DNA of 64,000 bases from Psychrobacter sp. UBA6766 (GTDB taxonomy: Bacteria; Pseudomonadota; Gammaproteobacteria; Pseudomonadales; Moraxellaceae): positions 20,859 to 84,858 of the forward strand of contig NZ_DKGQ01000051.1 in the NCBI RefSeq assembly GCF_002453355.1, given 5' to 3'. The position numbers and the translations under genes were made by a program. Position 1 is the first letter of the stretch. Each line of letters opens with the position of its first letter. The notes below the pieces were generated by a model. The model saw only the letters and a list, made by a program, of their open reading frames with translations. It was not told where the DNA came from and made no database searches. Below, one piece after another: positions 47,540-56,591 of this stretch.

Positions 47540-49844
47540 ATAGGCGAACCTCAATTTGTTTTAAGTGAAGGTCTGTAGCAATCGCATCTAAATGGGGACT
47601 GAGCTGGTGCAGCTGATTGATAGAGCTTGATGACATCGGATGCATAAATTCTTGATCAGGATGCTCATGACCGTAAAGCGCGCAAATCAGATAGTCAGGC
47701 ACGCGCCCCGTAAGCATAGATCTCAGCTGATGACGCAGCCAATTATCCTGATGACTAAAAAAGTCTTGCAACTGGTAGCGAACTTGGCTTGGCGTAATGC
47801 TAGTAAAGCCCTTTGGGTTCTTTTTATAGAGCTGAATTAGAGGACGCTCAGATTGCAAGATGTCATTGATGGGATAAGGCGCTGCTGGACATAATGAATT
47901 ATAGATAGCGGCAAATTGCTTAATATAAATAATGTAGTTTTGAATAGCCGTTATCAAAAATTTACTAAGAGGAATGAGCCTGCCATCAGATTGCGCATGA
48001 CGCTCTTCTTTGTCAGATACCCATAGCATTCGCCGCTGACAATCAAACTGGTGTAGCAAGCCTGGTGCGTGCTTGACTGGGCGGATACCCGTTTGGATCA
48101 TGACAATATGCCACAACCAAGTACTATAGCTATTAAACTGCGCAATATAGCGATCCATGTGGGATTTTAGCTTCCCATTAAAGCTCTCGGCACTGACAGC
48201 CAGTTGATTAAAGAACTGCTGGCACATTGTGGTCTTTAGTGCCATATCACTACCAATGTGGCTTCTATGCCCGTTCATCGGTACGCTACACTCATTTATT
48301 AAAAGTGCTTTTTGCTCATCATTGCAGTATTTAGTTATCAGCTCTACTGCTTTTATATAGGTTTGCTCTAGCTCTACCGTTTTAGTACTAGTGTAATACA
48401 GCGCAGAGCTATGCCTTACATCAACGCCTGTGATCAGGTCAGCATGCAAGGGCTTATTAAGTTCGTTTTTGATAAGGATAAATAGCCCTGCTTCAATATA
48501 CTGGGGACTCAGTGCTGGCAGGTTAAGCATATCTTTAGCATAAGAGATAGCCGCTTTAACAGTATCGGATGAAACGGTAATTTTATCCTCAAGCATAATC
48601 TGTAAAGCTTCAGGCAGTGCACGATAAAAGGTACCGCCATAGCTTTGTCTGTGGGCAAGGAGATGACTTCGAGTATTGGTCGTCACATCAATCGTGATGG
48701 CAATGCAACTAATTTTACGGACCCGGTCATAAATAAAATACTGCCGTTGACTAAGACTGCATTGCCAATCAGCAATGATGCTATCAATACTAAGACCGCT
48801 TAGTAGTGATAGCAGTAATACCGCATATCCAGTCTTATCTTCTGTATCTTCGCTAATAAAGCGTTGCCAAAGCGTAGCAAATAGCATTTGGTAGCCAGTA
48901 ATACTCAACTGACGATGATTGGTTGGGAAGTGAAATTGATTACGGCGGGCGTGTTGATGGTTGTTTTTCAATCGCCATTGCTGTAGCTCAGAGGATTTAG
49001 CGATTTGTGTGGCGGGCTTAAAGTCATTGTCTAGCAATGGTACTTCATCGTCATCGGCAATATTTTCAGCGATTGCCACGTTACTGTGCTTTTTTAATTG
49101 TTTCGTACCAAACACTACTCTCTGTAGTGGCTCACCATCGATATGCATAACTGTCTTAGTGACGGTTTGAGCCAACTTTACGCGTTTAGTACTCTCGTTA
49201 TAGGTTTTACCAATAAAGGCCTTATTATCAATCGCTACCTCATAAGCCAACCTGATTTGACCGATTTTACTAGCAAGATATTGGTTAGTTGTTTCACCTG
49301 TTGCCTCTTCCTGTTTGACGCTTGCTTCATATTGTCTGATATAAGGTAAACATGAGGACAAGCTATCGCACTGAGCGTGAATACTGATTAACTGATCGAG
49401 AATCCTACGTTGTGGATCAGTAGGTCTTAGCGCCATACGAACCCGTACGCTAAGCTTATCAATTTTGGCAAAGTGTTTATCGTGGCGTACTGTGATCATA
49501 AATATCACTTTTAAGTAGCCGCTCATAAACCGCCAAGCATTATTATTTATATCAACTTCGCCATACGCCTGATAAAAGACAATCAGCATATAGCTAACCG
49601 CCCACTCTCCAGTTCTACCTTGCCGAATGATTTGTTTCATCACATCTTCACAGTCTATATCAGTGAAGCCTTTAAGATTTTCATAGGTTATCGAAAACAC
49701 TAAACCAATATCATCATCTGCTACCAGACTAATTACATCAATCGCAAGCTGATATATCTGTAACTGATGGGGCGAGTCTACAGGGATAAGCTTGTCTAAT
49801 ACTCGGTTAGTAGTCACATCATTAAATAATTTAGTGCGATTCAT
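47532..49844 (-). CDS. Degenerate tyrosine-recombinase-like protein, 770 aa
   Basis: The C-terminal region resembles a recombinase core: WHIVMIQTGIRPVKHAPGLL (Arg), KFLITAIQNYIIYIKQ, WLRHQLRSMLTGRVPDYLICALYGHEHP (H-x-L-R and G-H). The residue where the nucleophilic Tyr should follow is not Tyr (DQEFMHPMSSS). It may therefore be a structural or regulatory partner. The N-terminal 380 residues are unrecognised. It overlaps the preceding gene by 14 nt and the next by 8 nt, so the three are translationally coupled. Confidence 0.72.
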   Translation of the reverse strand: MNRTKLFNDVTTNRVLDKLIPVDSPHQLQIYQLAIDVISLVADDDIGLVFSITYENLKGFTDIDCEDVMKQIIRQGRTGEWAVSYMLIVFYQAYGEVDINNNAWRFMSGYLKVIFMITVRHDKHFAKIDKLSVRVRMALRPTDPQRRILDQLISIHAQCDSLSSCLPYIRQYEASVKQEEATGETTNQYLASKIGQIRLAYEVAIDNKAFIGKTYNESTKRVKLAQTVTKTVMHIDGEPLQRVVFGTKQLKKHSNVAIAENIADDDEVPLLDNDFKPATQIAKSSELQQWRLKNNHQHARRNQFHFPTNHRQLSITGYQMLFATLWQRFISEDTEDKTGYAVLLLSLLSGLSIDSIIADWQCSLSQRQYFIYDRVRKISCIAITIDVTTNTRSHLLAHRQSYGGTFYRALPEALQIMLEDKITVSSDTVKAAISYAKDMLNLPALSPQYIEAGLFILIKNELNKPLHADLITGVDVRHSSALYYTSTKTVELEQTYIKAVELITKYCNDEQKALLINECSVPMNGHRSHIGSDMALKTTMCQQFFNQLAVSAESFNGKLKSHMDRYIAQFNSYSTWLWHIVMIQTGIRPVKHAPGLLHQFDCQRRMLWVSDKEERHAQSDGRLIPLSKFLITAIQNYIIYIKQFAAIYNSLCPAAPYPINDILQSERPLIQLYKKNPKGFTSITPSQVRYQLQDFFSHQDNWLRHQLRSMLTGRVPDYLICALYGHEHPDQEFMHPMSSSSINQLHQLSPHLDAIATDLHLKQIEVRLYG

Positions 49845-50409
49845 AAGAGGTGTCCATCCAATTCATATTTTTGGGCAATCCCAGCATCACCTCATCATTG
49901 GCCACCTTGCACTGTTGATACTCATAAGCGCTTTGGCTAATACCTGCGAACTGACAATAATTGTCTACCGTAAGACGCTCTATATTCATGAGTTCGCAAA
50001 TAATACTTTTTGGTGCACTGGAGCTTAAAGCCTTTAGAAACTCAGGATGATTAATTCCCCTTGAGAAAGCCAGCTCGACTACCTCACTCCAAGCTAAGCG
50101 CTTAATATCTCTCAGGCTTTCAGCAGCAACTAAGCAAGGCTGACGTAAACTGGTCTCTTCTATAAGAATTTTATCGAACCTTCTAAACTCATTAAAAAAA
50201 TAATAAGTCTCGTTTTTATCAGTTACCAAACGTAGTGGTGGTCGATAATAACCATCCAAGCTAGCCATATTTATACTAGCTATTCTTGGTCTAAACTGCT
50301 GCCAAACTGTCAATGCTTTTTGCGCATCTGTATGTATAACCAAATTTCTTTTATCAAAAGTTAAAAACTTCTGAGTAGGTTTTAGATGAATAGTATTCAT
50401 TATTTTCAC
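49831..50409 (-). CDS. First gene of the recombinase trio, unknown, about 190 aa
   Basis: Two start choices: GTG at 50409 or ATG at 50400 (MNTIHLKPTQKFLTF); neither has a clear ribosome site. No signal peptide or membrane segment. Possible DNA-binding helices near LRDIKRLAWSEVVELAFSRG and IERLTVDNYCQFAGISQSAYEYQQ, the latter helix-turn-helix-like. It leads the operon and overlaps the 770-aa gene by 14 nt, so it likely belongs to the same machinery, perhaps as regulator or directionality factor (inference). Confidence 0.65.
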   Translation of the reverse strand: MKIMNTIHLKPTQKFLTFDKRNLVIHTDAQKALTVWQQFRPRIASINMASLDGYYRPPLRLVTDKNETYYFFNEFRRFDKILIEETSLRQPCLVAAESLRDIKRLAWSEVVELAFSRGINHPEFLKALSSSAPKSIICELMNIERLTVDNYCQFAGISQSAYEYQQCKVANDEVMLGLPKNMNWMDTSYESH

Positions 50410-50527
50410 AGTAATAGTGAATTATATTATGTTATAAGCTATCGGGTGTCAAATCCTTTAATTTAGCTGTTATAGAAATATACTTATTATTTTCAAGCAT
50501 CATAAAATCTACGTAATTTAAAAATAA

Positions 50528-50577
50528 AAAAGACCTTTTAAGCCATATTTTTCATGACTTAAAAGGTCTTTTTTTAA
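50528..50577. terminator. Bidirectional terminator upstream of the recombinase operon
   Basis: AAAAAAGACCTTTTAAG faces CTTAAAAGGTCTTTTTTT with a loop around CATATTTTTCAT. Being placed between divergent genes (50409 leftward, 50880 rightward), it ends no visible gene; it may insulate the element or be the remnant of a lost one. The rest of 50410-50879 shows no gene. Confidence 0.75.
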
Positions 50578-50879
50578 TCTGCACTTTTATTTAGGTGAAT
50601 AGCTCAAAGTTGGGGTTTATACTAAAAACACGAAACCATTACTCAGTAAAAAAAATTTTGAAACCATCTTGTTCTGTTTCATTACTTGACCCTCTTAAGC
50701 TCTGAAACCGACTAATAGTCTTAACTACTAAAAACGGGGATATGCCTTAGGAGTTCAAATTCGATTAGCAACCGTTCGTCGGTTAAAAAAATAACCAGTA
50801 TTTTAGAAGCTATAATCAACTCATCAGCAAAGCCATCATTTACTTTGTCTGAAATTAAAATTCACAAAAGGATATATTC

Positions 50880-51365
50880 ATGAAGCTCACAAAAACACTG
50901 ATGGTTACTCCATTGTTGTTACTTTCTATTAATGCTATTGCCGGCATGGGTGACGTTAATGGCAGTACCAAATGCACCACCGTTGACTCTATTAGTAAGA
51001 AGAAGGTTGTTGCAAAGTCTTGTACTTACGATGGTTCAGTAGGAGGGAGCATGAGTTATGCCATTAGCCAACTAAATTTTAAACTGCCTAATGGTAGTAC
51101 TTATCGTACCGTCAATAATGCTACGTTTGACTTTGATAAAAACGGAAACGTCCAAAATTTAAAAGAAAGTATTTCAGTCAACGGTAATGCAGCAGAAATT
51201 ATAAATTTGCATCATAAAACATTTAAAAAAATCTCTGATAAAGAAATAGAGAGTCGCTATGAGAAGAAAAACCCTAAATTTTCTGATGTTTTACAATGTT
51301 TCAAATACATCAAAAAAGACACTGCTTTCTGCGTACCTTATGAATTTATTAGCAGCATCTCCTAA
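50880..51365 (+). CDS. Hypothetical secreted protein, 161 aa
   Basis: Sec signal peptide MKLTKTLMVTPLLLLSINAIAG with likely cleavage after A-I-A. The mature part is about 140 aa with four cysteines (TKCTTV, KSCTYD, LQCFKY, AFCVPY), probably two disulphides, and a beta-rich centre (FKLPNGSTYRTVNNATFDFDKNG). AAAAGGA lies before the ATG. No family recognised. Possible cargo of the neighbouring recombinase module; its 69-bp spacing to the next secreted gene suggests co-expression. Confidence 0.65.
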   Translation: MKLTKTLMVTPLLLLSINAIAGMGDVNGSTKCTTVDSISKKKVVAKSCTYDGSVGGSMSYAISQLNFKLPNGSTYRTVNNATFDFDKNGNVQNLKESISVNGNAAEIINLHHKTFKKISDKEIESRYEKKNPKFSDVLQCFKYIKKDTAFCVPYEFISSIS

Positions 51366-51434
51366 CAAGTATTTGGCTATAATGCGTTCTTTACTCTGTA
51401 CTTTAACTACCTATATTTATCTACTGGAGCAATT

Positions 51435-52001
51435 ATGAATTCCATATCTATAACTTCTTTGGCCTTATTAGCGACTGCATCTTTACTATCTACAACTACC
51501 CTAGCTGCTCCTAACTCTTCTAAAAGTATCAGCAGCTATAAAGGCAATGATATGGTTCATGTATTTGGTTGGATGGAAGATGCCTGTTCTGGTGAAAAGC
51601 CACCTTATAAAAAGATTGCTGCTAAAGACACAGCATTTACAGACAGTATTAGAGGTAAAAAAGCTTCTGGTGACTTTGTTAAGCCAAAGCCACAATGGTT
51701 ATCAGAATATCGAAATACTATAAAAGATGTAAAAATGAAGAAAGGTGAACCATATACTGAATATCGGGTAATTTTTGATAAAGGCGTTACCTACCGAGGT
51801 CTGCCTCTAGTTGAGTATACATTCAGTTTTATACCTGAATCATCAGGTGGTGAAAACGTTTTAAAGTTTTCATCCAATGCGAACGTATCTACTATTACGT
51901 CGAACTTCCAAACTCGAACCATGGAATACTGGGGTGAGATGGAAAAAAGAGGGGCTACTTACGACCCTAAAAATAAGACGATTACTTGTGAATTTTGGTA
52001 A
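51435..52001 (+). CDS. Hypothetical secreted protein, 188 aa
   Basis: Signal peptide MNSISITSLALLATASLLST, then TTLAAPN, with cleavage likely after T-L-A-A. The mature domain has Cys in DACSGEKPP and a second in TITCEFW at the C-terminus, a plausible terminal disulphide. Centre: LVEYTFSFIPESSGGENVLKF and MEYWGEMEKRGATYDP. GGAG lies before the ATG. No family recognised. Pairs with the preceding secreted protein. Confidence 0.65.
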   Translation: MNSISITSLALLATASLLSTTTLAAPNSSKSISSYKGNDMVHVFGWMEDACSGEKPPYKKIAAKDTAFTDSIRGKKASGDFVKPKPQWLSEYRNTIKDVKMKKGEPYTEYRVIFDKGVTYRGLPLVEYTFSFIPESSGGENVLKFSSNANVSTITSNFQTRTMEYWGEMEKRGATYDPKNKTITCEFW

Positions 52002-52043
52002 ATGATATCTTTCGAATAATTCTGATCTATGGTGTCAAATTTA

Positions 52044-52091
52044 CCCGTAACGGTATTTCGATAATAATAGTAATCGAAATACCGTTACGGG
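52044..52091. repeat. Perfect 19-bp inverted repeat
   Basis: CCCGTAACGGTATTTCGAT (52044-52062) and its exact reverse complement (52073-52091) flank the 10-nt spacer AATAATAGTA. It starts 42 bp after the secreted-protein stop. No T run follows on either strand, so it is not a standard terminator. A recombination or binding site is possible. Confidence 0.75.
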
Positions 52092-52174
52092 CTATGAGTG
52101 ATATATTCACAAGATATATTGAAAAAAATTTACGAGCAAGTTTAAACTACTTATCATGATAAGTGAGAATCTAC

Positions 52175-52610
52175 GACGTTGAAGTATTCAAGATATTATC
52201 GACTAATAATAGTAATTTTGCAGTGTCTGCTAAACATCTAGGCATAGCAATACAGATCCTGTTCAACTAGAAAGCCAAATGGAATAAAGGCAAACTTGTT
52301 GACACAGAATAATATTTCCCTCACCTTATAGTCGCTTTTGAAGAAATATAGCAGCTTTCTGACGCTCATACTTTTATCTACCAGATACGAAAAACATAGA
52401 TTTTTGGTCTTCGCCGCAGTGTAGTAAATAGGATATTTCTAGATATTGTTCTTTTATAGAGTTAATTGATATCTATGACATAATATCTGATAGGTAGCAA
52501 TATCTATGGTATTACAGGTCTATAAATAGCACTTACAACCATACCGGTACTAACCAAAACTATAAAAAGACTCTGTCTTATAAGTGCTCAAGCTAGTATT
52601 CATAATACGT
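52175..52610 (+). pseudogene. Decayed IS3-family transposase relic
   Basis: From 52175 one frame reads V-F-K-I-L-S-T-N-N-S-N then SAKHLGIAIQILFN, stop, KAKWNKGKLVDTE, stop, and LIVAFEEI. This matches the OrfA of the 42500 element along the same order (NNGNISATAKQLGIAMQTLSNWQNKANQGKLIGTE...LMTALQEI). Around 52475-52600, D-I-I and QNYKKTLSYK recall the OrfB C-terminus (RDIIGYIELYY, RIQKSLGYK). The middle of orfB is missing. An old, inactive relative. Confidence 0.7.
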
Positions 52611-52721
52611 ACACGATAAACTATTAGATACAATTTTATCAGGTAGCCATGTGAATGTTGGGGTTTTTGCTCCATACATGGTTTAAAGTGCTGCCCTTAA
52701 AAATGAGACCAAGAGAAAGCA

Positions 52722-53627
52722 ATGACAGAGATTAATGGAAAGCGGTTATCCTATCTTTATGAGGCTGTAACTATGGGCACGATCCGGGGTGCAGCAGATA
52801 AGCTTAATATTGCTCCCTCGGCCATCAGCCGACAAATATCTCTGTTAGAGGAAGAGTTATCATGCGTTCTTATTGAACGGCATCGCAAAGGAGTAACGCC
52901 GACAGAAGCTGGTAGTATTCTCTTGCAGTTTTATCGGGAATCGCTCTCCGCTGAAGAGACTTGTGTTTCCAAATTACAGGCGTTATTGGGATTACAGCGG
53001 GGTCATATAAAGTTAGCAATGGGTGATGGTTTTGTTGGGGATTTGATGTTGGGCCCACTATCTCAGTTTGCCCGTCTATATCCGGAGCTAACGCTTTCAA
53101 TCAGTACTGGTGGAACAAACGAAGTGATTCGTCAGGTTGAAGAAGATGAAGCGCATATTGGGCTAGTGTTCCATTCCAGCAGTCATCCGCGTATCCGCTC
53201 ACAGGTTGTCAGTTGTCAGCCAATGTATATTATTGTTTCGCCCGACCACCCTTTAGCCAATCGAAATAAACCGGTGCAGTTGAAGGAGCTTCTAGAATTC
53301 CCAGTGGGGCTGGCTGAAAGTCGTTTTGGCGTACGTCAGTTACTAGCGATGGCCGAATTTCAACAAAAGATTCGATTTAACCCTATCCTAACCACTGATT
53401 CATTCTCTGTACTAAAGAATTTTGCCCGCTCAAATATGGGGTTTACCTTTCTACCGTATTTTGTGGTGTCTAAAGAAGTGGAAGACGGACATTTGATAGC
53501 AGTCCCTATAGACAATAAGCTGCTGTCAAGCGGTGAAGCTCATATTGTAACTCGGTTGGGACGTCATCTATCCCAAGGCCCACATGAATTACTACAGCAC
53601 CTGAAGTTATGGATGAAAGCTTTGTAA
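52722..53627 (+). CDS. LysR-family transcriptional regulator
   Basis: 301 aa, normal length. Helix-turn-helix TIRGAADKLNIAPSAISRQISLLEE at about residues 20-44, then CVLIERHRKGVTPTEAG. The effector domain begins GHIKLAMGDGFVGDLMLGPL and includes FARSNMGFTFLPYFVV. It is convergent with the kbl/tdh genes and not obviously divergent from any target. Control of the threonine genes or of the operon at 56.6-61.6 kb is possible but not shown. Confidence 0.82.
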   Translation: MTEINGKRLSYLYEAVTMGTIRGAADKLNIAPSAISRQISLLEEELSCVLIERHRKGVTPTEAGSILLQFYRESLSAEETCVSKLQALLGLQRGHIKLAMGDGFVGDLMLGPLSQFARLYPELTLSISTGGTNEVIRQVEEDEAHIGLVFHSSSHPRIRSQVVSCQPMYIIVSPDHPLANRNKPVQLKELLEFPVGLAESRFGVRQLLAMAEFQQKIRFNPILTTDSFSVLKNFARSNMGFTFLPYFVVSKEVEDGHLIAVPIDNKLLSSGEAHIVTRLGRHLSQGPHELLQHLKLWMKAL

Positions 53628-53679
53628 GCGGGCTGCACACTGGCAAAATCGAGTTGCTGGGAGCTATTTTGAGACAGCT

Positions 53680-53979
53680 GTGATGCGCCATCGATATTTG
53701 CGCCCGTCCTTATCGTTGCCGGAGATGCTGCAGAGCGATCTCGACATCGAATATGCCATCGATGCTAGACTGAATACGGTGCTCTCGCTCTGTGAAAGCG
53801 ACTTCGTGACTAGGGACATGTCGTGGGGCTGCCGAACTGTTTGCAGCCCCAGATTGGGAGTGGGCAATCAATAATCTGAGTCAGCGGCTCTTAGGAAAGG
53901 CGGTCGCTGGCTACACCGAGAAATTCATTCCGTCCATCGAATCGCTGGACGATAATTTTTATCTCAGCAAGGTCTGACA
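53680..53979 (+). pseudogene. GC-rich gene fragment, frameshifted, unknown
   Basis: Plus-strand frame LPEMLQSDLDIEYAIDARLN...SDFVTRDMSWG continues after a one-base shift near 53828 as AAELFAAPDWEWAINNLSQR and ends SIESLDDNFYLSKV at a TGA at about 53977. Codon use is GC-rich like tdh and unlike the LysR gene before it. I do not recognise the family. Probably a relic carried with the threonine genes. The remaining 53980-54112 shows nothing. Confidence 0.4.
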
Positions 53980-54112
53980 TAAGCTGTTCGATAATGGCGC
54001 TGCAGTTGCGAACATACATTAATGACTTTCCTAGATTAGCCTGTAGAAGTCAGTCAAAAAATTTAATGCAAATCGTTGTTAACACCATTATTCAATACTA
54101 TCGCTCAATTGA

Positions 54113-55305
54113 TCAGTCAATCAGCTCAGCCTTGACCCTGCCAAACGCAGCAATCGCCGTATCGATATCTTTCGCTGTCAACGCCGCACTCATTTGCGTC
54201 CGAATGCGCGCTTGGCCTTTCGGCACGACAGGGAAGGAAAATGCGACCACATATACTCCTTCTTTCTGTAAGGCCTCCGCGAAGCGCGCCGCGAGTGCGG
54301 CATCATGCAACATCACCGGAACAATCGGATGCTCGCCAGGTAGCAGCTCAAAGCCCAGTTCTTCCAGTCCCTGAATCTTGCGGTGTTCTCGCGAAGTTGG
54401 TGGCGCAAGGCACTTGAATCCATAACCAGGTCAAGGGCCTTGAGTGCACCAGCGATTACCGGAGGTGCAACATTGTTGGAAAACAGGTAAGGGCGCGAGC
54501 GCTGCCTGAGCAGCTCCACGATTTCTCGACGGCCGCTAGTGTAGCCACCGCTTGCTCCACCAAGCGCTTTGCCCAAAGTACCCGTTGTGATGTCGACTCT
54601 ATCCATACATCCACGGTACTCATGAGTCCCCCTGCCCTGTTCACCGATAAAGCCAGTGGCATGGCAGTCGTCGAAATGTACGAGCGCTCCATATTTGTCG
54701 GCAAGATCACAGATCTGGTCCAGCTTTGCGATGTAGCCATCCATTGAAAAGACGCCATCGCTGGTGATCAGCTTGAAGCGAGCGCCGTTTGCATCAGCAA
54801 GCTGCAGCTGCCTCTCCAGATCGGCCATGTCGTTGTTAGCATATCGATAGCGGCTGGCCTTGCACAGCCGTATGCCGTCTATGATGCTAGCGTGATTAAG
54901 GGCATCAGAAATAATGGCGTCTTCTGGCCCCAGCAAGGTTTCGAACAGCCCACCGTTCGCATCGAAGCAGGAGGGATATACAATTGTGTCTTCCAAGCCG
55001 AGGAAATCGCTGAGCCTGTGTTCGAGGGTTTTGTGTAGTGTTTGAGTGCCGCAGATGAAGCGCACTGAAGCCATACCGTAGCCCCATTCGTCCAAGCCCT
55101 GCCGTGCTGCTTCCTGCACATTAGGATGCTGGGCAAGGCCAAGATAGTTGTTGGCGCAAAGATTGAGTATTTTCGCCCCGACCAAGCCTTCAACACCAAC
55201 TCGCGAATCCTGTGGCGAAGTCAGTGCTCGTTCAGTTTTATAAAGCCCTTCGGCCTTGATGGAATCAAGCTCCTGGTTCAGGTGCTGCTGAAAATCTCCG
55301 TACAT
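54113..55305 (-). pseudogene. kbl: 2-amino-3-ketobutyrate CoA ligase (kbl), frameshifted
   Basis: PLP-dependent enzyme that cleaves 2-amino-3-ketobutyrate with CoA to glycine and acetyl-CoA. The first frame (55305 down to 54313) has YANNDMADLE, SDGVFSMDGYIAKL, FDDCHATGFIGEQGRG and TGTLGKALGGASGGYTSG with the PLP lysine. Near 54371 one base is missing; the protein resumes in the next frame as LEELGFELLPGEHPIVPVML and ends with PVVPKGQARIRTQMSAALT. The total of 1193 bp equals a normal 398-aa gene minus one base. AAAGGAG lies before the ATG; 17 bp after tdh. Confidence 0.88.
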
Positions 55306-55322
55306 GTCAGTTCTCCTTTTCT

Positions 55323-56354
55323 TTAAACTTCAGACCAATCAAGCACGACTTTGCTCGCATTACCGGCAAGCAGCGCATCGAAACCCTGCTGAAACTCGCT
55401 GAAATGCAGCCGATGCGAGATGACCGGTTTCAGATCAAGGCCTGAATCAATCATGACCGACATTTTGTACCAAGTTTCGTACATCTCGCGGCCGTAAATA
55501 CCCTTGATTGTGAGCATGTTGAATATGACCAGGTTCCAGTCAATGCTTAGGTCCTGCTCCGGTATGCCGAGCATGGCAATCTTGCCGCCATGGCACATGC
55601 TCGCAATCATATCTCTGAAAGCCGACGCATTGCCGGACATTTCCAGACCAACATCGAAGCCCTCTGTCATTCCGAGCGACTGCTGTACATCGCCAAGTTT
55701 CTCGCGGCTAACGTCCACCACCCTTGTAGCGCCAAGCGTTGTAGCCAGCTCTAGTCGCTTCGGGTTTACGTCGGTTACCACCACATGGCGGGCGCCAGCG
55801 TGCCGACACACAGCCGCTGCCATGACACCGATCGGACCGGCGCCGGTAATGAGAACGTCTTCGCCGAGCAGTGGGAACTGAAGCGCAGTATGAGCACCGT
55901 TACCGAACGGATCGAACAGCGAGGCTACATCCAGGTCGATACCCGGACGGTGCTCCCAGACGTTGGACATGGGCAGCGCAACGTATTCAGCAAACGCACC
56001 TTGTCGATCGACGCCAATCCCGCTGGTATGGGCGCAGAGATGCCGCCGGCCGGCCAGACAATTGCGACAGCGGCCGCACACGACGTGGCCTTCACCAGAT
56101 ACAATCTGACCCGGACGGAAGTCATTGACGTTGGATCCGACTCTGACGATCTCGCCTACGAATTCGTGGCCAACAACCATTGGCACGGGAATGGTCTCCT
56201 GCGCCCAGCTGTCCCATTTATAGATATGCAGATCGGTGCCACAGATGGCGGTGCGTAGCACACGCACTAACACGTCATTGATACCAACGTCTGGTTCAGG
56301 AACATCTTTCAGCCAAAGGCCAGGTTTTGCTTCACTTTTGACGAGCGCTTTCAT
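55323..56354 (-). CDS. tdh: L-threonine 3-dehydrogenase Tdh
   Basis: 343 aa zinc alcohol-dehydrogenase-family enzyme, oxidising threonine to 2-amino-3-ketobutyrate. Catalytic zinc site: Cys in TAICGTDLHIYKWDSWAQ and GHEFVGEI. Structural zinc: CGRCRNCLAGRRHLC. NAD site ITGAGPIGVMAA. YGREMYETWYKM is a Tdh hallmark. The frame opens at 56402, but the ATG at 56354 (MKALVKSEAKPG) has AAAGGA upstream and fits E. coli Tdh (341 aa). First gene of tdh-kbl. The DNA is clearly more GC-rich than the surrounding genes. Confidence 0.93.
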   Translation of the reverse strand: MKALVKSEAKPGLWLKDVPEPDVGINDVLVRVLRTAICGTDLHIYKWDSWAQETIPVPMVVGHEFVGEIVRVGSNVNDFRPGQIVSGEGHVVCGRCRNCLAGRRHLCAHTSGIGVDRQGAFAEYVALPMSNVWEHRPGIDLDVASLFDPFGNGAHTALQFPLLGEDVLITGAGPIGVMAAAVCRHAGARHVVVTDVNPKRLELATTLGATRVVDVSREKLGDVQQSLGMTEGFDVGLEMSGNASAFRDMIASMCHGGKIAMLGIPEQDLSIDWNLVIFNMLTIKGIYGREMYETWYKMSVMIDSGLDLKPVISHRLHFSEFQQGFDALLAGNASKVVLDWSEV

Positions 56355-56591
56355 AGTATGAAATCCTTTTTGATATGACTGAGCCGACTCATCATCAGGC
56401 AATCAATAAAATGCAAGTTGCATTATGCGATAGCGTACATCAATCGACTCGTATATGAACTTGATGTGCCAAGGTCAATCTTAAAGATGTCAAGTACGCT
56501 GAGCATAGCTCCTAATGTTTCTATCAGACTTTCAGCAATATGTACCCGATGTTCGTAACTGTGAACATCGAAATGAACGACTTCGCGCCGT

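Noticed and set aside
44312..50409. Direct assignment of the trio to gamma-mobile-trio, RIT or Tn554 elements
   Set aside because: Protein sizes and gene order do not clearly fit any of these, and I cannot run a profile search.
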